Source: an uncultured Collinsella sp. (GTDB taxonomy: Bacteria; Actinomycetota; Coriobacteriia; Coriobacteriales; Coriobacteriaceae). Taken from it: a DNA stretch of 18,369 nt. Location of the stretch: the NCBI GenBank assembly GCA_900545835.1, contig URBB01000036.1:1-18369 (forward strand), written 5' to 3'. Every line of letters begins with the position of its first letter. The stretch's first letter is position 1. Position numbers and translations under genes: made by a program. Under the pieces are notes generated by a model that was not told where the DNA came from, did not search any database, and worked only from the letters and a program-made list of their open reading frames with translations. Positions 14,217 through 18,369 of the stretch are shown piece after piece.

Positions 14217-14615
14217 ATGGCGCAATCTCAGAACAGCACGGTCGATTTGGCAACGCCGGCAACCTGCCTGATGGGGCTTACCAGCCATGGTAACGTGATG
14301 GTGGGCAATAAGGCGTTCGAGTACTATAACGAGCGCAATCCCGAGGACTTTATTCAAATCCCGTGGGATGAGGTCGACTATATTGCCGCCGAGGTTTTGC
14401 GCGGCACCAAGAAGATTACGCGTTTTGCCATCTTCACCAAGGACAACGGTCACTTTACGTTTTCGACGCGCGACGACAAAGAGACGCTTCGTGCGGTCCG
14501 CAAGTACGTCGACGAGGATAAGCTCGTGCGTTCGCCCGACTTTATCGATGTGACTGCCAAGGGCGCCAAGAGCATCCCCTCCGTTATCAAAAACCTCTTC
14601 CACAAAGGTAACTAG
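14217..14615 (+). CDS. DUF956 family protein (ManO-like)
   Basis: A 132-aa cytoplasmic protein of the DUF956 family, found next to mannose-family PTS genes in many Gram-positive bacteria, where it is sometimes called ManO and thought to modulate the operon or permease. Recognisable parts are TCLMGLTSHGNVMVGNKAFE, an IPWDEVDYI segment and a basic C terminus. The chosen start is ATG at 14217, with GGAGGG 10 nt upstream. The longer reading from 14166 would begin inside the terminator hairpin and upstream of any ribosome site. It has its own promoter, but can also be reached by read-through of the manXYZ terminator. Confidence 0.85.
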   Translation: MAQSQNSTVDLATPATCLMGLTSHGNVMVGNKAFEYYNERNPEDFIQIPWDEVDYIAAEVLRGTKKITRFAIFTKDNGHFTFSTRDDKETLRAVRKYVDEDKLVRSPDFIDVTAKGAKSIPSVIKNLFHKGN

Positions 14616-14625
14616 TCATTAAAGA

Positions 14626-14646
14626 GCGCCCCCCAAAGTGGGGCGC
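14626..14646 (+). terminator. Hairpin after DUF956 gene
   Basis: GCGCCCC (14626-14632) and GGGGCGC (14640-14646) with a 7-base loop, followed by AGTTT. The right arm is also the first copy of the tandem repeat that follows. Confidence 0.5.
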
Positions 14647-14837
14647 AGTTTCCCATGGGGCTCGATTGGGAAAGTGCATCCCAGTTCGAGCGCCGATTCC
14701 GGGATGTAGTTTCCGGAACGGGGTCGTTTGGGAAACTGTGTCCCGTTTCGAGCCGAAATTCTGGGACACAGTTTCCAGCGAGGTCCCATTGGGAAAGTTT
14801 GACCCAGAATTTGCCTGGATAGTGGGACACACTTTCC
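14640..14837. repeat. Tandem 61-bp repeats with inner palindromes
   Basis: A motif GGGACACAGTTTCC (with variants) occurs at 14641, 14701, 14763 and 14824, and its inverted form TGGGAAACTGTGTCCC at 14668, 14729 and 14789. The spacing is 61-62 bp, giving about three and a quarter diverged units. Each unit can fold into a hairpin with its own or the next unit. Spacers also keep traces of similarity (GTTTCGAGCCGAAATT versus AGTTCGAGCGCCGATT). No coding frame is kept across units, so this is a non-coding repeat. It fills most of the gap between the DUF956 gene and the tRNA gene. Confidence 0.8.
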
Positions 14838-14847
14838 GGAGGGCTGT

Positions 14848-14861
14848 TCCACCGCAACTTC
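14848..14861. repeat. Fragment of dispersed repeat
   Basis: TTCCACCGCAACTT is identical to 14 bases in the right arm of the palindrome at 10938-11006. Both are followed shortly by AGTGG or GAGTGG. It looks like half of the same repeat. Confidence 0.55.
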
Positions 14862-14899
14862 GAAGAGTGGCTATACGCTGTATTACAACGGCGTAAATC

Positions 14900-14908
14900 T
14901 GCTACACT
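14900..14908 (+). promoter_or_regulatory. tRNA-Arg promoter, extended -10
   Basis: TGCTACACT at 14900-14908 lies 10 bases before the mature tRNA and equals the extended -10 before rnpB. The -35 region is weak (GTATTA at 14880-14885). Confidence 0.55.
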
Positions 14909-14918
14909 AGTACAACAT

Positions 14919-14994
14919 GCCTCCGTAGCTCAGGGGATAGAGCACCGCTCTCCTAAAGCGGGTGTCGACGGTTCGAATCCGCCCGGGGGCACCA
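14919..14994 (+). tRNA. tRNA-Arg, anticodon CCU
   Basis: A full cloverleaf can be drawn. The acceptor GCCTCCG (14919-14925) pairs with CGGGGGC (14984-14990). The D stem is GCTC/GAGC, and the anticodon stem CCGCT/AGCGG encloses loop CTCCTAA with anticodon CCT at 14952-14954. The T arm holds GGTTCGAATCC. CCA is encoded (14992-14994). It reads AGG codons. A terminator follows at 15004. It is the boundary between ordinary chromosomal genes and the unusual region to the right. Confidence 0.97.
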
Positions 14995-15003
14995 GGAAAA
15001 TCG

Positions 15004-15036
15004 CAGGTCAGACGGTATAAATCGTCTGACCTGTTT
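15004..15036 (+). terminator. Terminator of tRNA-Arg
   Basis: CAGGTCAGACG (15004-15014) and CGTCTGACCTG (15023-15033) form a perfect 11-bp stem with an 8-base loop, followed by TTTCT. Confidence 0.85.
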
Positions 15037-15065
15037 CTGTATGGATAGGGGTTAAACTCCCCTGA

Positions 15066-15130
15066 GGGGTGAAAAAGGGGTGAAAGTTCATTCTATGGGT
15101 GAAAACATCGCGACTTCATATTTCACCTCA
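15066..15130. repeat. Repeated GGTGAAA motifs
   Basis: GGGGTGAAA occurs at 15066 and 15077, TGGGTGAAAA at 15096-15105, and an inverted form TTTCACCTCA at 15121-15130. They cluster within 140 bases of the tRNA 3' end, where arm sites for an integrase would be expected. That role is only an inference. Confidence 0.4.
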
Positions 15131-15149
15131 GAGTTCCAACCTCAGGGCC

Positions 15150-15219
15150 GGTTTTCAACTCTTTCCACAGCCTACGGGTTGGATGTGGGACCCTCCGGCT
15201 ATGGAAAGCGTTGAAAACC
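15150..15219. repeat. 23-bp imperfect inverted repeat
   Basis: The 23-base arm at 15150-15172, beginning GGTTTTCAAC, returns inverted at 15197-15219 with two mismatches. The 24-base centre is TACGGGTTGG followed by ATGTGGGACCCTCC. No U-tract follows. It lies in the 358-base non-coding stretch between the tRNA and the XRE gene; apart from the motifs listed I see nothing else there. Confidence 0.6.
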
Positions 15220-15352
15220 TAGGTTGTCGTTGCCGTAGGGCGAGCCAGTTTCCGGCAGCCTTTGATATCTTTTGATTGCTATTGAAGCCCCGTTGGACAT
15301 TAGACGACGTTGGAAGTCTGTTCTTTCGTTCTAATTCGATTTGCACTCTGTC

Positions 15353-15583
15353 TTATTTGACAAAGAGGTCAGAGTTGAAGAACTCCTTCAGGGAAACGCC
15401 GAGGCCCCTCGCTATGCGGTCGATATTCTCAATAGACACGTTTCGCTTGCCCGTCTCGACTTCGGCGAAATAGGTGCGGGACATCTCGATGGAATATGCG
15501 AAGGCCTCTTGACTCATGCCAAGCTCAGCCCTCAATTCTTTAATGCGAAGCCCCACGCGCATCTTGGGGTCAAGCTCAGTCAT
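15353..15583 (-). CDS. XRE-family helix-turn-helix regulator
   Basis: A 76-aa protein that is nearly all one HTH_3 (XRE/Cro) domain, about residues 10-68. Visible features are RIKELRAELGMSQEAFA, the recognition helix region MSRTYFAEVETGKRNVS, and RIARGLGVSLKEFF. Such small regulators control phage, plasmid and island genes. The ATG at 15583 is chosen because AGGAGG lies 5 nt upstream; the GTG at 15589 would overlap that site. It faces away from the surface-protein gene. Its promoter carries two adjacent 15-bp direct repeats, so it probably represses itself and perhaps the divergent gene. Confidence 0.9.
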   Translation of the reverse strand: MTELDPKMRVGLRIKELRAELGMSQEAFAYSIEMSRTYFAEVETGKRNVSIENIDRIARGLGVSLKEFFNSDLFVK

Positions 15584-15623
15584 CGGCACCTCCTATCCAT
15601 CGGTGTCAATGATTCAAGCCAAC

Positions 15624-15653
15624 CCTATATAAGTCACACCTATATAAGTGACA
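15624..15653. promoter_or_regulatory. Direct-repeat operator over XRE promoter
   Basis: CCTATATAAGTCACA (15624-15638) is followed directly by CCTATATAAGTGACA (15639-15653), 14 of 15 bases identical. On the minus strand the -35 TTGTCA (15654-15649), 17-bp spacer and -10 TATATA (15631-15626) form a strong promoter for the XRE gene. One repeat covers the -10 and the other most of the -35. A plus-strand -10 TACAAT (15662-15667) for the divergent gene lies 9 bases further right. Confidence 0.75.
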
Positions 15654-15701
15654 ATTTGAAATACAATGCAAATACTGAAGTATCGCAATCAGGAAGGAGC
15701 C

Positions 15702-17039
15702 ATGGTGGTTACGGAGATTCCGAAGGTGACGGACGATATGGTCTCCGGGGATGCAGTGGAAAAAGAAGAGGGGAAGCCGCTCGTGCTTTTCGGGCGCGAG
15801 TTCTCCCGTAAGCAGGTCTGCGCGGCTGGTGCAGGAATCCTCTGTGCGGCGCTTCTCATCGGCGGCGGTGGATATGCCATCACACATGCGGATTGGACGG
15901 GCAAAGCGAACGCCCCTGCGGTGTCCCAGTCAAAGGACGATGAGGAGCAGGACATGGTGCTTTCCCTTGAGGTGAAGGCTGACGGCTGGGATACGGAAAC
16001 CTCCACGCCCGTCATCGCCCATATCGAGGATGAGGACGGGAAAGTAGACTTCTACACCGCCATCGCCGCGAACAAGCAGGTGACCGTGAAGGTCGGTGAG
16101 TCCGGTACCTATACCGTCACATTCATCTCACCGGTGAACGCCGACGGCTCCATCTATAAGGTGCCATCGAAGAAGGTTACCGCCGGAAAAGCCGACAAGA
16201 CAGTTGCCACAGGCGTGACTTTCGATAAGGTGGATGCGGACAAGGTAACGAAAGATGACTTGACAGCCATTGCCAAGGACGTTGCGGAAGCCGTGAAGAA
16301 GGGCGATTCCACCCTGACCGGGGACAAGGGCGCTGAGGTCGTGAAGAAGTTCGAGGACAACATCAAGAAGAACCCGAACGCCGATACCGATGCCGTCGAG
16401 AAGGAGACCGAGAAGGCTCAGGAGTCCGCCAAGGAAGAGAAGTCCGACGCGAAGACCCCGGAAACTTCCGACAGCAAGAAGAGCGATTCAGGTTCATCCA
16501 ACGGCTCCAAGAAGGATAATGGGAAGACCACAGGCAGCTCCGATAATTCTGGAAACAAGAGCAATTCATCCTCCAAGAAAGACGAGGGAAAATCCGATAG
16601 CAAGCCGAGTGGCGGCAACAGCAGCAACTCCGGCTCAAACTCCAATTCAGGCAGTTCATCGAAAAAGGATGACACCCCGGCGCATGTTCATAAGTATGAT
16701 ATCTACCATCCTGCGGTGACCCATACGGAGAAGGTGTACCATCCCGCAGTGACCCATACGGAGAAAGTGTACCATCCCGCAGTTACCCATACGGAAGAGC
16801 GCTCAATTTGCAACGGCTGCGGAGCAGATATCACGGGCAATGAACAAGCTCATGCGTATAATGCACTTATGGCAGGCAATAAAGCATGTGGCGCATATCA
16901 TACGGTATACAATACCGTAACAGATTCTGCGGCATGGGAGGAAACGGTTACGATTACAGATTCTGCGGCATGGGAGGAAACGGTTACGATTACAGATTCT
17001 GCGGCATACTACACTTGTTCCTGCGGTGCTCGGAAATAG
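15702..17039 (+). CDS. Membrane-anchored repeat protein, function unknown
   Basis: A 445-aa protein with a 38-residue charged start, one membrane segment (about 39-61) and a long part presumably outside the cell. No cleavage motif is seen, so it is a membrane anchor rather than a secreted protein. Residues 85-160 look beta-rich. A Lys/Glu helix-like part leads to a low-complexity Ser/Lys/Asp/Gly stretch (240-325). Then come three 11-residue repeats YHPAVTHTEKV (335-367) and two and a half 12-residue repeats TDSAAWEETVTI (407-434). Cysteines C370, C373, C396, C439 and C441 bracket the repeats and could bind a metal. The ATG at 15702 has AGGAAGGAG just upstream. No LPxTG or other sorting signal is found. 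Possible adhesion or sensing role, not established. Confidence 0.8.
   Translation: MVVTEIPKVTDDMVSGDAVEKEEGKPLVLFGREFSRKQVCAAGAGILCAALLIGGGGYAITHADWTGKANAPAVSQSKDDEEQDMVLSLEVKADGWDTETSTPVIAHIEDEDGKVDFYTAIAANKQVTVKVGESGTYTVTFISPVNADGSIYKVPSKKVTAGKADKTVATGVTFDKVDADKVTKDDLTAIAKDVAEAVKKGDSTLTGDKGAEVVKKFEDNIKKNPNADTDAVEKETEKAQESAKEEKSDAKTPETSDSKKSDSGSSNGSKKDNGKTTGSSDNSGNKSNSSSKKDEGKSDSKPSGGNSSNSGSNSNSGSSSKKDDTPAHVHKYDIYHPAVTHTEKVYHPAVTHTEKVYHPAVTHTEERSICNGCGADITGNEQAHAYNALMAGNKACGAYHTVYNTVTDSAAWEETVTITDSAAWEETVTITDSAAYYTCSCGARK
16704..16802 (+). repeat. 33-bp tandem repeat, three copies
   Basis: Units at 16704-16736, 16737-16769 and 16770-16802 encode YHPAVTHTEKV and differ at few bases; the last ends divergently (EERS). 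In frame with the surface-protein gene. Confidence 0.9.
16920..17009 (+). repeat. 36-bp tandem repeat, two and a half copies
   Basis: Units at 16920-16955 and 16956-16991 are identical, and a partial third starts at 16992. They encode TDSAAWEETVTI. The perfect identity points to recent expansion or slippage, so copy number may vary between strains. Confidence 0.9.
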
Positions 17040-17047
17040 GGGATTTC

Positions 17048-17404
17048 ATGTTTACGGATATACCTGACGATTACTGCAATGAAGAGACCGGGCTACCAGT
17101 AAAGAATCACCTTCCGCCTGAGCTTGGCGCACGATTCAAGACGCGTAAGCAATGGCGCGAGTGGGGATATGAACCAAAACCCGGAGAGCAGGGTCATCGG
17201 ATGCATCCGAGTTCGCTTGCCTATCGCAGCTATGTCTATTTCCATGAGAGCGAAGTATGCTCTTATGCTGGAACGGAACCGGCGGATGATGTAAGGTATC
17301 AGACTCATGTGAGCAAAAAGACCGTCGCGCTTGAAGAATGTACCGGCCATGGAGGTCTAGCGGCAATCGGCTGGAAAGAGCCTAGACCGTATCGTGCAGG
17401 ATGA
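17048..17404 (+). CDS. Small protein of unknown function
   Basis: A 118-aa soluble protein I do not recognise. It has no membrane segment or signal. Notable parts are LPPELGARFKTRKQWREWGY, EPKPGEQGHRMHPSS and a Gly-rich GHGGLAAIGW near the end, with Cys10, Cys71 and Cys98. It starts at ATG 17048, eight bases after the surface-protein stop, with AGGGG in between, so the two are probably one transcript. The longer frame from 16886 runs through the repeats in the wrong frame and is not used. The shared terminator follows at 17437. Confidence 0.65.
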   Translation: MFTDIPDDYCNEETGLPVKNHLPPELGARFKTRKQWREWGYEPKPGEQGHRMHPSSLAYRSYVYFHESEVCSYAGTEPADDVRYQTHVSKKTVALEECTGHGGLAAIGWKEPRPYRAG

Positions 17405-17436
17405 CAAGACTAACAGTTAGAGAGTCCATATAGATG

Positions 17437-17468
17437 AAAAGCCCCGACCAAATGGCCGGGGCTTTTTT
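17437..17468. terminator. Bidirectional terminator
   Basis: AAAAGCCCCG (17437-17446) and CGGGGCTTTT (17457-17466) form a stem with A-tract on one side and T-tract on the other, so it can stop both the plus-strand gene ending at 17404 and the minus-strand gene ending at 17469. Confidence 0.9.
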
Positions 17469-18251
17469 CTAATGCTCGTTATTCAGGTCTTTCGGTGGTT
17501 CCAACCCGTTCCGTTTCGATAGCTCTGCTGTCGCACTCTTCATATCACCGATTTCGGAGCCGAAGAAATCAAGCTCCTCAAGTCCAAGCGAATGGGTGGG
17601 AACCGGAACGATGATGCCATGGGAACCCTTGATATAGGAGAGAGCATCGTGGCGCTCGCCGACCTCGGTGACCGACGCGGCGAGAAGGGAATCCTTGAAC
17701 CAAGGATATCTTTGTTGCAATTTCTCCATGACGGCCATCGCCTTGTCAATCGGCATCACCGCTATCGACTCATACCCGGAATACTGGGTATGGATGAATC
17801 CGTTGCGTTCCATGAAGATTCGGATAAGCGACCAAGCTCCGCGCCAAGCGTTCGGTCTGATAGAGTTGTAATTTTCACTGAGCGCAGCCGTTCCCAAATC
17901 GAAGTGAAGTTCCTTGCGGGTCTCGGGGCGGAGGGGAAGCGATAATTGCATTCCGTTTTCAAGAAACTCCTTCACATCATAGCTTTCACCGATTTCCGTG
18001 AAGGTGGCTGCTTTCACGCATCTTTGAAACCAAGGAAACTCATCCATCATCTTATCTACGGTGCCATAGGCGCGTTGATAGGACATGACGATATTTTCAG
18101 CCGATTCATACCCTGAATATTGTGGCTTTTCAAAGCAATGGGATTCCAGAAAGTCCTGAATGTCTGACCATGGATTCTTTTTACCAGTATAGAAGCGTTC
18201 AACAGATTTGTTGTCTAGGTCGAAATGAAATGCTTTCCTATCAAGTTCCAT
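17469..18251 (-). CDS. Tandem VapD-like (Cas2-fold) protein
   Basis: A 260-aa protein built from two similar domains, residues 5-99 and 112-208. Each shows the VapD pattern: HFDLD or HFDLG at the start (Asp11, Asp118), an aromatic-rich helix (NPWSDIQDFLESHCF / AWSLIRIFMERNGF), QYSGYES in both, then FPWF / YPWF and TEIGESYDV / TEVGERHDA. VapD proteins are small Cas2-like ribonucleases that act as dimers; here the dimer would be made within one chain. The first Asp is kept in both halves. A 52-residue tail (209-260) has no match I know. The ATG at 18251 has only a weak AGGA upstream and follows another gene by 24 bases, so coupling is likely. Recognition is by motif pattern and is the main uncertainty. 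Confidence 0.7.
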   Translation of the reverse strand: MELDRKAFHFDLDNKSVERFYTGKKNPWSDIQDFLESHCFEKPQYSGYESAENIVMSYQRAYGTVDKMMDEFPWFQRCVKAATFTEIGESYDVKEFLENGMQLSLPLRPETRKELHFDLGTAALSENYNSIRPNAWRGAWSLIRIFMERNGFIHTQYSGYESIAVMPIDKAMAVMEKLQQRYPWFKDSLLAASVTEVGERHDALSYIKGSHGIIVPVPTHSLGLEELDFFGSEIGDMKSATAELSKRNGLEPPKDLNNEH

Positions 18252-18275
18252 TTGGAATCCTAAGTGTAAATGCGG

Positions 18276-18368
18276 TTAGTCGTAAATACGTTCCGGACTG
18301 ATATCCCGGATTATCTGTAGGTAGTCTTCACCCTCCGGTTCATTCATATCCTCATAGGTGCGCCATGA
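18276..18368 (-). CDS. 3' end of an unknown gene, cut by window edge
   Basis: A minus-strand frame open to the edge encodes the last 30 residues of a protein, including EDMNEPEGEDYLQIIRDIS and ending RIYD, then TAA at 18278-18276. It ends 24 bases before the VapD-like gene and has the same orientation, so the two are probably one operon. Too short to assign; it could be a partner such as an antitoxin. Confidence 0.5.
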   Translation of the reverse strand, partial: SWRTYEDMNEPEGEDYLQIIRDISPERIYD

Positions 18369-18369
18369 C

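Noticed and set aside
14640..14837. CRISPR array
   Set aside because: Repeats alternate in orientation, are diverged, and the stretches between are related to each other. No cas genes; the VapD-like protein is not evidence for cas2 here.
16886..17404. 172-aa version of the small protein
   Set aside because: The first 54 codons run out of frame through the tandem repeats of the surface-protein gene. The ATG at 17048 follows directly after its stop and has a ribosome site.

Overview
The window reads as a fragment of a high-GC Coriobacteriia chromosome, most likely Collinsella or a close relative. This rests on the mix of genes (four-domain ribosomal protein S1, DUF5692 membrane protein, Fe-S/flavin oxidoreductase, mannose-family PTS), the frequent TTG/GTG starts and the dispersed palindromic intergenic repeats. 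It is an inference from recognised families, not a database match. Bases 1-26 are not biological: they match the Nextera/Tn5 sequencing adapter, so the window starts at a contig end.

Layout. 43-1271 (minus): a YigZ/IMPACT-family protein and the RNase P RNA gene rnpB, with a 99-bp inverted-repeat element between them. 1596-2762 (minus): rpsA with its terminator. 3079-3837 (plus): a HAD-family hydrolase. 3948-5469: an IS110-superfamily element of the IS1111 type, with 14-bp subterminal inverted repeats and a long non-coding right end where a bridge/seek RNA is expected. It sits right beside the terminator of the next gene. 5584-10301: a divergent locus with a DUF5692 membrane protein and a TetR regulator (minus) facing a 925-aa multi-cluster Fe-S/FAD/NAD(P) oxidoreductase (plus). 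Two copies of the palindrome TTGAC-N5-GTCAA lie in the gap. 10499-10927: hypA, without other hyp genes in view. 11333-14615: a mannose-family PTS operon (IIAB, IIC, IID) followed by a DUF956 gene. 14640-14837: about three 61-bp tandem repeats. 14919-14994: tRNA-Arg(CCU).

Downstream of the tRNA the character changes: base composition is less GC-rich, genes are unfamiliar, and there are many direct and inverted repeats. This part looks like accessory DNA, perhaps an element inserted at the tRNA gene, though no integrase or second attachment site is visible. It holds an XRE regulator with a repeated operator in its own promoter, a membrane-anchored repeat protein, a small unknown protein, a protein made of two tandem VapD-like (Cas2-fold) domains, and the 3' end of one more gene cut by the window edge.

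How it fits together. The TetR locus looks like a ligand-switched redox module, with cytoplasmic oxidoreductase and membrane partner made only when the repressor is released. The PTS operon imports and phosphorylates hexoses; three TTTAAACAA motifs upstream are candidate control sites. The most interesting leads are the IS1111-type element with its putative guide RNA, the fused VapD pair, and the DUF5692-oxidoreductase module.
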